DNA of 64,000 nt from Helichrysum umbraculigerum (GCA_949592205.1 CATIUR010000001.1:265580750-265644749); one strand, 5' to 3'. Counted from the stretch's first letter, positions 11,301-22,312 are shown. The notes: generated from the letters alone by a model not told the origin. Numbers and translations are program-made.

Positions 11301-11613
11301 ATATACCTGCCTCATCATCTAGTTGTAATGAAGCTCTAACAGTAGCTTCTGTGATTACAACACGTGTATCCATAACTTCTGAAACGATTCTTTTAATCCC
11401 CTGTTCCTCTTCTATTGATGCATTCACCCAGAAATTGTTGATATGATCGTGAGATATTCTGGGTGCTACAGTGATAGCATGACGAATATGTGAAGCACGA
11501 AGGAAATCAATGATTTCCACATACTCGTTTGCCTCTGCAGGTTTCATTAAGAATGCAATCATATTGTGATCTTTTCCAATCGGTAGTTGAACAGTAGACG
11601 AAGTCGATGCCAT
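8341..11613 (-). CDS. Extra ORF after pol in H (SIRE env-like position), 1090 residues, intact
   Basis: An uninterrupted 1090-residue frame. Residues about 1-255 form a globular domain with blocks such as FLRASHIRHAI, FSHQWRFLIHTILHCL and FLMYPRFVQLFL. I recognise this as a block repeated very often in composite-family retroelements, but its function is not known. A basic, nuclear-signal-like stretch follows (GGTKRKQ to KAKKAKKQ, about 288-312). Next is a long acidic and serine-rich linker (about 315-690). A K/E-rich charged helix (about 825-895), likely a coiled coil, leads to a conserved-looking C-terminal part. No signal peptide and no clear membrane helix are visible, so the common label envelope-like is positional only. 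The frame is open even though gag-pol of H carries at least six lesions. Confidence 0.8.
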   Translation of the reverse strand: MASTSSTVQLPIGKDHNMIAFLMKPAEANEYVEIIDFLRASHIRHAITVAPRISHDHINNFWVNASIEEEQGIKRIVSEVMDTRVVITEATVRASLQLDDEAGISSLEDTVMYDTFRLMGYEGSFEIFTFQKTLFSHQWRFLIHTILHCLSSKRSSFEQFGSNIAYAIACLATGQRFNFSNLIFSGMLRNIEQPKIKFLMYPRFVQLFLNEQIPNITALEKIIGIVSFKPKVFVNMKRDTKFSGKVTALFSTMLPAPSTTASVLPTEAEPTTERMVPPTTSQPTVVGGTKRKQGTTTAKPTKAKKAKKQASEAAAAQVSQTNDSSQQMIIEEEDDHSERAASTASSPLAEQDRSNINKTQSEATHGHDSTPVDDPSGPSTKNQGDFDDHARHESEFNDVNDSPKDSHSEGVEARTNLELTKMVDYVWAEFVQERKKNKAKDAVITQLQRKVKQLEKIVIKCLKKGRKYVVHDTSEPEETYNFKQNAFKKGEKVWTNLGDKRNENEKVVSDDEKVDEDIEMEQPVDDEFVHTPPTSPTEPEVNESVFETVETEMNDPVADENNFEHTEVVGSVEQTTEVILDDKTEELKIDQDDDEEVSKPEIAVEEEEVKTDVKTDAQQVEKTRKKSIPVKTAKMTGTGKKVETPKKKSTQQPSLPGFQIREPAAAPVQQKKELPKIDPKAKGKEKLVEEPKKKKQKPVPPEVTAHDTEYAERLQVELNAEGLIDVEVEEGKFVKMTKEQVAEWDEYLLKEQRQDDIKYLVDQLKKKKAEEARKKKAAKPPTKAQMKKNLIAKLKGGYIPLNALKQMSLERLQELWDKDELNPDVIEKKETEKKEAEKKKQEVEKERKKVEKERKLKEKEEKEKREKIEAEKRRKDELEKKKRELDEIPDRERNIDELKEFILLQPMESEVINVELPGIIDWSIEQFVNPVKIHKIKVERADGNVSWWRSFRDLIKRISRTDLVRMYEIGMEKNLDLKRFDNLVEKVTWHWIKAMFEPEEFPFQFATFSKVRNWIYHAKPGVHQIVMEDAVFMWLLTDRFYDINLRFLMGLRNARLQAAVLDDVALELVYMVLNQIHKKEEIDRRKRRKD

Positions 11614-12011
11614 GATAAGAAATCAAGTAATCGAGAAGAATCGAAGATGATTTTACAGAATCGAAAATCAATGAGACTTATCACAGTTGTTTGTATGTGA
11701 AATTTTGAAAGCGTAATGAGAAACCCTAAGTGTGAGAGTTAAGTACTGAAATTAAATCAGTTGTAAGCCCTAATTTGATCAGATCCCCAATTATAACTAA
11801 AACAGTGTTAATTAAATAAAATAACACGTTCAGTGATAACTGTGAAAGTAACCATCAGTGGTAATCAACACTTGGTTTCTCAAATGCATCATTTACATAA
11901 TTAAGCTAGCAGTGCTAACTTGTACAAGCAGTACCAACCGACCAAGGCAGTGCTAACTTAATACAAGTAGTACTTCAGTTCTAGCAAAATCATATAAACA
12001 AAGCAGTGGTT

Positions 12012-12057
<46 letters not shown>

Positions 12058-12346
12058 GAAAGCTAACTCCACAAGCAGTGACACTTCAGAAACACCTGCA
12101 TAAGTTAGACTCCAAAACCTAGCAATATAACGTGCAGTGGTAATTCCAAACAATAATACAAGTATACAGTGTTAACAATACACCAACAGTGGTGAAGTGA
12201 TTATTACCACTGTTTATAATAAAATTAAGAAACAGTGATAACGATACACATTACACACAATCAGTGTTTAATTAACAAATCAGTATTAACCCAAATTGAA
12301 ATCACAGTAGATATTATTCACAGAAAGCAGTAACAAGAGAAATAAC
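11614..12346 (-). other. Spacer between pol and the extra ORF of H
   Basis: No gene is visible in these 733 bp. They hold many CAGTGNTAAC-like words, the same kind as in the LTR, and a run of 41 T (12014-12054, poly-A on the element strand). The spacer may hold a promoter or splice signals for the downstream ORF; that is inference. Confidence 0.6.
12014..12054 (-). repeat. Homopolymer of 41 A (element strand) in H
   Basis: An uninterrupted T41 on the + strand. It could be a slippage-grown tract or the relic of a poly-A tail captured during template switching. Its exact length is likely unreliable. Confidence 0.85.
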
Positions 12347-15300
12347 TTATGACAAATTGATCATTCCAATACTAGTAACCAAGAATGTGAATCTGCCTAC
12401 ATCAAAAGCTTTTGTAAACAGATCAGCAAACTGATTATCAGTATGAACTTTCAAAATTTGAATAAGTCTTTTCTCATTACAATCTCTAATGAAATGATAT
12501 CTGATTTCAATGTGCTTTGTTTTAGAATGTTTAACTGGGTTATTAATAATACTGATTGCAGAGCTATTATCAATAAAAATAGGAGTATTAAGAAAGGTAA
12601 AACCATAATCTAGCATCTGATTCTGAATCCATAGCACTTGAGCACAGCAACTTGCAGCTGCTACATATTCTGCTTCTGCTGTAGATGTAGATACAGTGGT
12701 TTGTTTCATGCATTGCCATGAAACCAATCTTTCTCCCAAAAATTGACAACCTCCTGATGTAGATTTCCTGTCCAAATTAGCTCCTCCATAATCACTATCT
12801 GTGTAAGCTATCAGATCAAAAGAATTAAACTTTGGATACCAAAGGCCCAATTTTGATTGACCCTTCAAATATCTAAAAATTCTTTTGACTGCTAGAAGAT
12901 GTGATAGCTTTGGATTAGCTTGAAATCTTGCACATAAACACACTGCAAACATGATGTCAGGCCTTGATGAAGTGAGATACATAAGAGACCCAATCATTGA
13001 TCTGTAAAGATGTTCATCCACACTCTCCCCCTCAAGATCTGCATGTAATTTCTTGTTTGTCTCAACTGGTGTGCTTGCAACTTTTGCATCTTTGTACCCA
13101 AACCGATCCAGTATATCATTCACATACTTACTTTGATGAATAAAGATTCCTTCTTTCTGTTGCTTTACTTGTAGCCCCAAGAAAAATGTTAATTCCCCCA
13201 TGGAGCTCATCTTGAACTTTTCATGCATCAATGATTCAAACTCCTTGCAAAGACTATCCTTTGTTGAACCAAAAATGATATCATCTACATAAACTTGAAC
13301 CAGTAGTATATCATTCTTAATTCTTTTAGTAAACAAAGTTTTATCTATTGCACCCCTTTTGAATCCATTCTGCAACAGATAATCTGAAAAAGTATCATAC
13401 CAGGCTCTAGGTGCTTGATGTAAGCCATAAAGAGCTTTATCCAGTTTGAAAACTTTATCAGGAAATTTAGAATCTTCAAACCCTGGTGGTTGACATACAT
13501 AGACCTCTTCCTGTATAGTGCCATACAGAAAAGCACTCTTAACATCCATCTAATACACAATGAATCCCTTGAATGAAGCATAAGCCAAAAACAATCTAAT
13601 TGCCTCTATCCTTGCAACAGGTGCAAAAACCTCATCATAATCAATCCCTTCTTCTTGTGAATACCCCTGAGCAACCAATCTAGCCTTGTTTTTGATCACT
13701 ATACCTCTTTCATCCTTTTTGTTCTTGAAAATCCATTTAGTACCAATTGCCCTCTTCTCTTTAGGCAAATCAACCAATGTCCAAACTTCTTGAATCTTAA
13801 ACTGAAGCAACTCCTCTTGCATAGCTTCAATCCAACTAGGATCTCTCAAAGCTTCAGTAACCTTCTTTGGTTCTGTTTGAGACAGAAAACAGGCAAACAA
13901 AGAAGTATTAACAGCTTCTGTATCAAGATTTACTTCTTCCTCATTTGCTGAAGCTTCAAACACCTGACTTTGATTTCTTGTTTTAACAGCTGATTCAATA
14001 TCTCCTATTACATTCTCAAGTGGATGATCTTTATGAGTAATGTATTTAGATGCTGCTGTTTCTTGAATACTCTCCTCTAAGTTGGTAAAATTTCCTTCTT
14101 GCCCAGACTCACTACTTGACACTTCTCTTGCAATTCTCTTTGACAAAGGAGTAGAACTCATCAAATGTAGATAATTCAAATGTTCCTACTCTGTGTCAAG
14201 ATGCTTTGTAGGTGTCTGATCAACATTCACACCTGCCTTTGTATTCTTCTGTACTGGACTCACATCACTGTCTTCTGTACTGTCTTCAATAACAGGTCTA
14301 TCAGAATCATCAACATGAGAAAATGATGTTTCATCTGATTTTCCTGTTTCCACATCCTGTGATGTCGTTGGTTGATCAGTATCAAACACTTCTGGAGGAG
14401 CAGGAGACCAAATTGGAAATAATATATATTCCAATGAATCATTCTTCTTTCCAACTGATATTCCTGCATTTGTACCTGCACTTGTACCTGCACTAGTATC
14501 CACATTTGTATATCTAAAAGCAGTATTAAGTGCATCAATATCAAACAGTGATTCAGGACCTTTTCCCTCAGGATTAACAGTGTTTTCATTAAAAGTAATG
14601 TGCACTGTTTCTTCTATGATTCTGGTCCTTTGATTGAATACCCTATAAGATTTACTTTGAATAGAATAACCAACAAATATCCCCTCATCAGCCTTACTCT
14701 GAAGCTTACCTAAGTGATCTTTGGTATTTAAGATTGTACAAGGACACCCAAAAGATTTTAAGAAACTAACCAAAGGCTTTCTCTTAAACAATAGTTCATA
14801 TGGTGTCTTGTTATGAGGCTTAACAACTAATACTCTATTCTGAACATAACAAGCTGTGCTAACTGCCTCTGCCCAAAAAGACATAGGTAGCTTTGCATCA
14901 GATAGCATGGTTCTAGCAGCCTCAATCAGTGTCCTATTCCTCCTTTCAGCTACTCCATTTTGTTGAGGAGTTCTAGGTGCACTAAATTCTCTCTTAATAC
15001 CTTTAACTTCACAAAATTTATCCATCTCATGATTTTTAAATTCTGTTCCATTATCACTTCTGATGATCTTTACTCTTTTATCCAATTGATTCTCCATCTT
15101 AGTTATAAATGATCTAAGTATTTCACCTGTCTCATCCTTTGTCCTAAGAAAGAAAACCTATGTAAATCTAGAATAATCATCAATAATCACAAGACAGTAA
15201 GACTTTTTCCCCATACTACTTATACTGGTTGGTCCAAATAAGTCCATATGCAATAAGTGTAAGGGTGTGATATTTGTGTTCATAGATTTGGACTTAAATG

Positions 15301-15880
15301 AGGATTTGTGTTGCTTTCCCTTTTGACAAGAAACACAATGATCATCACATGAATAGACCTTTTCAGGCAAACCTCTAACAAGCTTGTTTTTGACAAGTTT
15401 ATTAATGGTTTTGAAATTCATGTGACACATCCTCCTATGCCACAGTTCAGATTCATTCACACTTGCTTTAGAAATAAGACAGTTTAAATCAGGTTGAGGT
15501 GTCATATTTACTAAGTCACACTTATATACATTATCTTGTCTTGGAATTCTCATCAAAATCATGTTTTCTGGTATTTTGAATTCTTTGGACAAGATAAGGC
15601 ATTCAGTGTCAGTAAAAAGAACTGGGTTCTTTTTATCTGTGATTTGACTCACACTTAGTAAATTATACCTCAGTTGTTCCACAAAATAAACATTATCAAA
15701 ACTTAGCTTTTCACTCTGAACTGTTCCTTTCCCTGTGATCCTTCCTCCTTTTGGATTGCTTCCAAAAGCTACATATCCTCCATCAAAAGATTTAAAGTCC
15801 TGCAGCTTTTCTTTGTCTCCAGTCATGTGCCGTGAGCATCCACTATCAATATGCCATAAGCTCTTAGGCTTGCCCTGCAC
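12347..15880 (-). pseudogene. pol: Element H pol: protease, integrase, RT, RNase H with three in-frame stops
   Basis: Read on the minus strand: aspartic protease with DSGCSRHMTG near the start. Next the pre-integrase zinc domain (LWHRRMCHMNF, CVSCQKGK) and the integrase core (HMDLFGPT, SDNGTEFKN, PQQNGVAERRNRT). Then comes RT (KNKARLVAQGYSQ, YVDDIIFGST), and RNase H follows (YTDSDYGG, AEAEYVAAA). This is a full-length copia pol. Three TAG codons break one continuous frame: 15158-15160 (W position), 14186-14188 and 13550-13552 (Q position just before MDVKSAFLYG). All could come from single transitions. The last stop ends the protein shortly before the spacer and the extra ORF. Confidence 0.93.
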
Positions 15881-15899
15881 AAATAGTCAAAAAAGAGAA

Positions 15900-17684
15900 T
15901 TAATTTCTCTTGGGAACCCAAACCAATTTGGCTTTGGGTTTCCCATGTGCATTCACATAATCAACTTTCTTAAAGATTATTGATTGTGAAGCACTGTTGG
16001 TATTTGGATCTGTTAATTTATCAGACTTAATAGGTGTCCAAATCCAACTAATTTTAGACTTAACAGTGTTCTTTGGCTTAACAGTTTTAACTGTTTTACC
16101 AATTGAAGATTCAGTGTTAATTTTGTTAACACTGTTTTTGAAATCAGTTACCACTGTTTTAGTCTTTGAGCTTTTGGCTAATTTTGTTATTACTGCTGCA
16201 GTAGATTTACCTGTAACAGTGTTTAACATGGTAGCCTTTGAGTTTATCTTCTGAACTCTGGCAGTATGATCAACTTTTGATTGAAAATTTTGTTTGTTAA
16301 TCATATTTGCTTTTGTCCATGACTGTTTTCTAATCCTTTGAACATTCTCAGGATTATGATAGCAGCCATATTGAAGATGACCCATTTTTCCACATATAAA
16401 GCACGACATTTCTTTAATCACAGTAACATTATTACCCAGTTTTTGTGAAATCATTTGATTCCAATTTCTTTGATTACCTCTGGGTTTTTTATTTTGAAAA
16501 CTCTGTGAAGAAGAAGCACTTGCTTTACATTTACAATTCACACAGTTATTCACAACAGATTCAACAACAGGTTTAGTAACTGAGTTAACTGTATTACTAA
16601 CATATCCTAACCCATGTTTAGATTTGTTAGTATTCAAGCTCACCTTCTCTAAGTCCAGTTTAACCTTCTCCTTAAACATTTTCTTACCCTCTTCTATTTT
16701 ATCAGTTTTAAGATTAACAACTAGATCAGTAATTACTCTCTTCACATCCTCACATGTTGACTCAGACTTAGATGATTCAGATTTCACACTCTTCTCACTA
16801 TCAGATGTCCTATCACTCTGATCATCTTCTTCAGTCCAGTCACTTACTTCACCTTCTACAAACAGATCATCATCAGATAAACTTTTAATTGGATCAGCCT
16901 TTTTAACCTCATCTACCATTTCTCTTTTAAGTGAATTGATATCAATTTCACTTTTGGGAGGAAAGTAGGTGTGATTATAAGGTGGAGGTACATTATTGTA
17001 TCCTAATCCAGTCTTAAGTTTATCATGAATCTGTGAATTAATAAGTTTATTTACACTCTTTGATGCATGTTCTAATTTACTTACATCAAGCCTTATACTA
17101 TCTCTTTCACATGTGACCTCAGTAAGTTTCTTAGATAACAAATCAACTTTATCTTTAAAAGAGTCTCTCTCCCACCTAGCATATTCAATGTCATACTTAA
17201 ACTGTGTTGCATTGACTTCATATGCCTTTATTTGATTTTCCAGATTTTCAATGACAGCTATGGTGTGTTTACTTTTGATTTCCCATTGTTTTAGTTCCTC
17301 ACACACTTTTATATTATGATCTCTGTAGTGTTTAACAGTTTGTTTACAAACAGCAGAACATAATTTATTTTGTACCTCAGTAGGAACTTCTGACTTTTTG
17401 TCAGATTCTGCAATGGCCATGAGACATTGATTCTTCACAACATGCTCTTCTTGATCACTCCAATCCCATCCACAGCCATCCATAGACACCAAAGCATTTG
17501 CTGAAGCCCCCTGAATTGGAATGTTTCTTGTCTGTGTTCCAGTGCTTCCAGATCTCTGACCATTACCATTCTGCTCTTGCCTAGGGTTTCTGCATTCTCT
17601 GGCAAAGTGTCCCATCTTGTGACAGTTAAAAACACTCAATCTTGCTCTTATCAAACCAATTTGCATCATTCCTCTTGTATGCAA
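15900..17684 (-). pseudogene. gag: Element H gag, second half with zinc knuckles
   Basis: The frame contains two CCHC zinc knuckles: FNCHKMGHFARECRNP near its start and CFICGKMGHLQYGCYHNP further on. Between them lies a charged, K/E/S-rich stretch with coiled-coil character (about residues 130-330). It ends in LVWVPKRN and a stop at 15900-15902. Protease resumes in another frame within about 20 nt, so the gag-pol join is shifted here. At its beginning the frame is separated from the first half of gag by one extra T in a T run (17629-17633). Relatives would read ECFNC in one frame. Confidence 0.85.
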
Positions 17685-18630
17685 AGTTATTTCTACCAGT
17701 CCTCTGCATGAACCTTTTTGCTCTCTGAGTAATCAATGCAATTTGCCACTTGATGTCCATCTCCTCTAGATCATCACCATCAAATTGTTCCAGATCTTCA
17801 TTAGTAAGTGAAGAATTCACATTACTTGCAAAGAAAGATTCTAATATTTGATCATTAGAACTATTTGATGATGATCCTGCTCCTCCTGAAACATGAGTAG
17901 AACCCATTTGACTTGATTATGCTTTTGTTCCAGCCATAGACATAAACGCAGCATTATGACTGTATCCAGTAGCTTGCTTCTTACTTTCCACCTCAGACTC
18001 AAAGTTCCTCAGATCATTGTATATATCTTCTAGTTCCTTAACTTCAATGTCTGAACTCTGCCTCAATCCAACGGTATAGATTGTCCATTCATCACCTAAT
18101 GATCTCAAGAACTTTCTGTTAAGATCTTCTTTGTCAATCTTAACCTTGTGATTTTCCAATTCTCCAACTAATTTAGTAAACCTATCAAAGGTTTGAGTTA
18201 GAGTTTCAGATTTCACATGGCTAAAATTTTCAAATTGTTGTTTTAACAGAGATCTTTTATTCTTTTTGGTGTTATCATTACCACCAAACCTCTTCTCAAT
18301 TGCCTCCATTAATAACTTGGGATCTTCACAATTATCAAATCTGCTCTGATGCTCATTCGGAATGGATAGCAACAGAGTACTAAGTGCTTTGTACTCAGTA
18401 GATCTGATTTTCCTCTCTGCTTCAGATGTTGGTGGTGCTCTTGGTTGCTTTACTCCATCTCCATCAAGCGTTACTGGTATACCATTAACAACAACTTCCC
18501 ACATCTGATAATCCGTGAGAAGCATATATTGCCTGATTCTGACCTTCCATAGGTCAAACTCATCAGGTTTAAGCATTGGTATCTTCGTTGCTTGAATTCC
18601 TTCATTGCCTTCAGACGCCATTGAAATCAA
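17626..18630 (-). pseudogene. gag: Element H gag, first half
   Basis: Starts near MASEGNEG (ATG at 18621). It shows the copia-type gag fold: WKVRIRQYMLLTDYQMWEVV, ALSTLLLSIPNEHQSRF, LLKQQFENFSHVKSETLTQTFDRF, LRSLGDEWTIY. A TAA at 17917-17919 interrupts it, and the same frame continues for 94 codons (THVSGGAGSSSNSSND, FASNVNSSLTNEDLEQFD). It then runs into the T-run frameshift at 17629-17633. The product would be the capsid part of Gag. Confidence 0.88.
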
Positions 18631-18703
18631 AACTTAATATCTGAACTAAACTCAAATACTAATACTAATAATCCCAGATCTTCCTGTCTTCAAAGCTTCA
18701 CAA

Positions 18704-18715
18704 GCTTTGATACCA
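18704..18715 (-). promoter_or_regulatory. Primer binding site of H (tRNA-Met type)
   Basis: On the minus strand TGGTATCAAAGC lies 3 nt from the 5' LTR. It matches the initiator tRNA-Met primer site apart from one base. It fixes 18719-19400 as the 5' LTR. Confidence 0.85.
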
Positions 18716-18718
18716 CTT

Positions 18719-19400
18719 TGTTAGTCCCTGTTTAACTTAATAAACAATCTTACTTAATAAGCCTTGAATATATTATTGAGAAGTTGCGGAATCACACTCA
18801 ATAATATTAAGAAGATCAATGAATATTAATTAATTTAATGAACACACAATATACCGAAAGCTTCAATCTTATTAATGATATAAGACGAATACACTTGATG
18901 TATTAGGGTTACAGAAAACCTTGAAGCTGCGCAAAAATCATTAACCTATCTAGGTCTAAAGGATCTCTATTTATAACATATAGAGTCCTATACAATCTCC
19001 TACAAATATGGAATAAACTAACTTCCATAACCGACTCATACTTATCACAAAATCATAAACAGTTTTAACTACCATACTGATGTAAACAGTTGTAACTGTT
19101 ACACATTCAGTTGTAACTGCTTCAATTGTAATATACGACTAAGTACAAATAAACAATCAGTGTTAACTGTTTCATATATAACTAACAGTTACCAATACAT
19201 AAGCAGTTTTAACTACTTACAGACACATAACTATCAGTTGTAATCTATCTTCAATCAGTTGTAACACTTGTCTTCTCTTCAGTTTTCTTCTATCAGTTGT
19301 AACTTCATAAAGACAGTTTTAACCTTCAAAGCAAACAGTTTTAATCACTTATATTCTCATCAGAACTTCAACTCAGACCTGAAACAGTTTTGACCCAACA
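18719..19400 (-). repeat. 5' LTR of element H
   Basis: Same length as 7572-8253, with about four base differences. It starts TGTTAG and ends CCAACA on the + strand. It would hold the promoter of H. The CAGTTNTAAC-like words are conserved here. Confidence 0.95.
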
Positions 19401-19579
19401 AACCAGTCGAAATTATGGACCGTGAGGTCAAACAACTGAAACAGAGTCGTATTCCCATCGTCAAAGTCAGGTGGAATTCCAGACGTGGTCCGGAATTCAC
19501 TTGGGAACGGGAAGACCAAATGCGACTCAAGTATCCCCACTTATTCACCAATTCTACCCCGAACGCGACTTCGACTTAA
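19401..19579 (+). pseudogene. pol: Element A pol, C-terminal end (chromodomain-like)
   Basis: Bases 19401-19405 are the H target duplicate. The frame then continues integrase with IMDREVKQLKQSRIPIVKV, WNSRRGPEFTWERED and KYPHLF. This is the chromodomain-like module found at the end of chromovirus integrase, thought to direct insertion to particular chromatin. The TAA is at 19577-19579, about 35 bp before the LTR. Confidence 0.88.
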
Positions 19580-19600
19580 ATTTCGGGACGAAATTCTTTT

Positions 19601-19613
19601 AACAGGGGGAGAA
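19601..19613 (+). promoter_or_regulatory. Polypurine tract of A
   Basis: AACAGGGGGAGAA lies directly before the LTR start TGTAACA. It follows the TTTCGGGACGAAATTC block that is usual at this place in chromoviruses. Confidence 0.88.
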
Positions 19614-22068
19614 TGTAACAACCGGCAAATTAGGACTAGAATTAGTGCCTAATTCTTTGTTAATACATGTAATTAGTTCTGTGTTAGGCTAATTTATGTA
19701 TCGGATTATATATTGGTAAATATATACAACTTTGCGATTTGATTTAAATCGTACGCGACTTAAATAGAACGAAATTCTATTCGATTAATACGGACGTTGG
19801 TGAACAAATGTTTATAAACTAAAATAACACAATTATGACCCAAAATGCTATTTTTCAATAATTAGAAATTATCTCGTATCACTTGATTAAAGTTTACACG
19901 ATTTAAAAACAAAAGTAATTAAATTTAATCTAAACTATTAAAGACTTAAGGAAATAATTTAATTGAGTTATTTAACAAGGTTTGTGATTTTTATAAATAT
20001 AACTAAACACATAAAAGAAATAATTTAACGAAAAACGACGGAGAAAACGAACACCGCACGGAGCGCGAGGACGGAGACTGAAAATGGGAGGTTAAAACCT
20101 CCCACCTTCTTCCTTTTTCCCCATTTCCACTTTCTATTCTCTCTCTCTCTCTTTCTTTTTACTCCTAATCACCAAACCACCTTCATCACCAAATTCACTA
20201 AATAACACCACGAAACATCGCCGAATCATACCCTCCGTTTGGAAGAAAAGCATCACCTCGCAACGATCTACATTTATATCTTTTCGGATTTCTCATCCGA
20301 CATTTTGTAAGTTTCCGACAAAACCCGACATCTCTCGATTCTTAATGTTTTTACGTTTTTATGGTTTATACATGCTTAAAATGTCCAAAAATGGGTTGGG
20401 TAAAAGATTTGGACCGAACGGAAACCGGAAAACTCGTTTTCGGCACAATTTCCAGCCATCAGACCGCTACGTCGCACCTGGCCAGGGGCCTCTGCGACGT
20501 CGCGACCTACGTCGCACAAAAATCTCAACGTCGCACTAGCGACGCAGCCTATTACGTCGCCTTAACTTGCGGATGTCGCACGTAGCGACGTAGACTTTAA
20601 CGTCGCAAACCGAACTAGCGTCGCACTTAGCGACGCAACACCCTACGTCGCATTAAATTGCGAAGGCCGCATAATGCGACGCACACACCCACGTCGCACC
20701 TTACGTCGCTTGCGACGTCGCACCCAACGTCGCATAAAACAGAACCCTGAAAACTCAGATTTTTACTAAGTGTCGGAACCATAATTTTACCACCTAATTT
20801 TACTCCAAATCCAGATTTCGGACGCGTTTTCACTAAAGGAAAGTAGTAGAAATAAAAATTTTCCAAGCTGACCTGGCAGCTCGACCCCAGCCAGGGGCTC
20901 TGCCCCCGGACCCCCGTCATTGGATGTCGTAAATACTTTTCACACTAAGTGTCGAACACTTACAAATAACGAAACCGGATTCAACGATACATATAATGAT
21001 AACACTTTGAATCATTATTACAAACCGTCACCAACGGGCCATACTTGTTTTCAAACTACAAATGGATTACTAAACAAATACTTGGACATAACGAGTTGTG
21101 TAGACAACTAGCCTAGATGGTCTTGCGAGACATCTACTTACTTAACTTTATATGTTTAGGCATTTAAAGGTTACGGGTTCGGAGAACCTACACGCTACTT
21201 ACAGTTTTCAACTGCTTACTACTAGGCTCAGGTGAGTCTTACGGCCCCACTTTTACTGTTTTATCTTATTGGGGGAGATACATGCTACTTATTTTTCCTG
21301 AACACAAGTACTAAACTGATTTCTATACCAAACGGAATTGCATGAGTTAATTACTAATTACTGAAGTCTCTCCATCATATATCGTTAGTTATGGACTTAA
21401 GCGCGAATAGTAGTTAATGGATCCATTAGGGAAATGACCCTCCCTGCCCGGGGTAGTAGCGCTACCACGTACTGATTTACACGTAGAAACGGGTGACTAT
21501 TATTTCGTTACTTATGCTTGCTCAATTTCGAGCATGTCACGGGAGCAACTGATTATTTACGGGTTAAGCTTCGATTATGAGCCTCATGGCAACGGTATAA
21601 CTTGATTACTTTACTTTTGCGAGATTTGCAAATACTTGATATACGCCTACGGGCACCACTGATGAAATCTTGTGTTCAAACTGATTATTTACTGATAAAC
21701 CTGTGAGATTCACCAACCTTTTGGTTGACCCTTTTTAGCGTGTATTCTCAGGTACACTTACGTAGTAGGATCACTCCAGGATTACTAGCTAGAGTCGCAT
21801 GATTTCCAAACTGCATTTAACGGAGATTCTATGGCATTATCTTTTGTTACTATGGTTATGTAATAGAATCTCCCGCCACATACGCGGACTCTAGGCTTAC
21901 ATATTTTTGTAAAGAAAACTATATGTTTTCAAACGATTTAATTATGAAATGTAATTATTTTACAAAACGTCTCATTTAGAGGTCGTTTGCTGTATATCTT
22001 GTGCTTTGTATATTGATTAGTAACACCCAAGTATGCTTCCGCAAATCACTAAATTTGGGGGTGTTACA
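19614..22068 (+). repeat. 3' LTR of element A, complete (2455 bp)
   Basis: It starts TGTAACA and ends TGTTACA. It is gap-free against the visible part of the 5' LTR. It holds a GC-rich box ACCGCACGGAGCG (20053-20065), a CT-rich leader, the CGTCGCA word cluster (20463-20739), the conserved box (21021-21040) and the donor-like site (21229-21237). A GGACGTTGGTGAAC block at 19792-19805 is shared with the LTRs of X and D. Confidence 0.95.
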
Positions 22069-22087
22069 GACTTATCTGGGCGCATCA
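22069..22087 (+). repeat. Remnant of the 5' LTR of B (19 bp)
   Basis: Identical to the last 19 bp of the 3' LTR of B (46407-46425). The remainder of this LTR is left of element A, outside the window. Confidence 0.8.
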
Positions 22088-22093
22088 AGTTTT

Positions 22094-22111
22094 TGGCGCC
22101 GCTGCCGGGGA
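22094..22111 (+). promoter_or_regulatory. Primer binding site of B (tRNA-Asp type)
   Basis: TGGCGCCGCTGCCGGGGA starts 6 nt after the LTR end. It is complementary to the 3' end of plant tRNA-Asp with one mismatch. This primer is characteristic of the Athila group. Confidence 0.85.
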
Positions 22112-22312
22112 CAGTAGTACTATTTGGAGCTTGTTTAGATAAATTAGTTTTTAGGCGATCCTTTTGACTAGGACTCACAATCCTTGTTAGAAGTTAATTT
22201 CTGCCCGTAGATTAGCGTAGATTAATTAACTTAGCAAAGCTTAGAATAACTTCCCTCCATACTACAACTTTGAATCTTAAACCTTCTTCGTGTGTTCTTT
22301 AAAACTTGGGAA

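Larger units (their letters stand above)
7572..19400 (-). mobile_element. Element H: Ty1/copia (SIRE-like) with extra ORF, TSD AACCA
   Basis: The element is 11829 bp with identical-length 682-bp LTRs that start TGTTAG and end CCAACA on the + strand. A perfect 5-bp duplication AACCA flanks it (7567-7571 and 19401-19405). On the minus strand the order is LTR, primer site, gag, protease, integrase, RT, RNase H, a 1090-codon ORF, polypurine tract, LTR. Integrase before RT defines Ty1/copia. A long ORF after pol and large size are typical of the SIRE lineage. The two LTRs differ at about four sites (0.6 percent), so H is young and about as old as its host A. Confidence 0.95.
1..22068 (+). mobile_element. 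Element A: Ty3/gypsy chromovirus (Tekay/Del-like), interrupted by copia element H
   Basis: The order is 5' LTR (left part outside the window), tRNA-Met type primer site, short ORF, gag, protease, RT, RNase H, integrase, chromodomain-like C terminus, polypurine tract, 3' LTR. The order PR-RT-RH-INT defines Ty3/gypsy, and the C-terminal module after integrase marks a chromovirus. Bases 7572-19400 belong to the nested element H. The visible 2253 bp of the 5' LTR align without gaps to 19816-22068 with about 13 substitutions (about 0.6 percent), so the insertion is recent. The element is not autonomous now: it has a frameshift, two nonsense codons and the H insertion. It lies inside the 5' LTR of element B, of which only 19 bp remain on its right. 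Confidence 0.93.

Noticed and set aside
8341..11613. True viral envelope gene in H
   Set aside because: No signal peptide, clear membrane helix or fusion-protein pattern is visible; only the position after pol is envelope-like.
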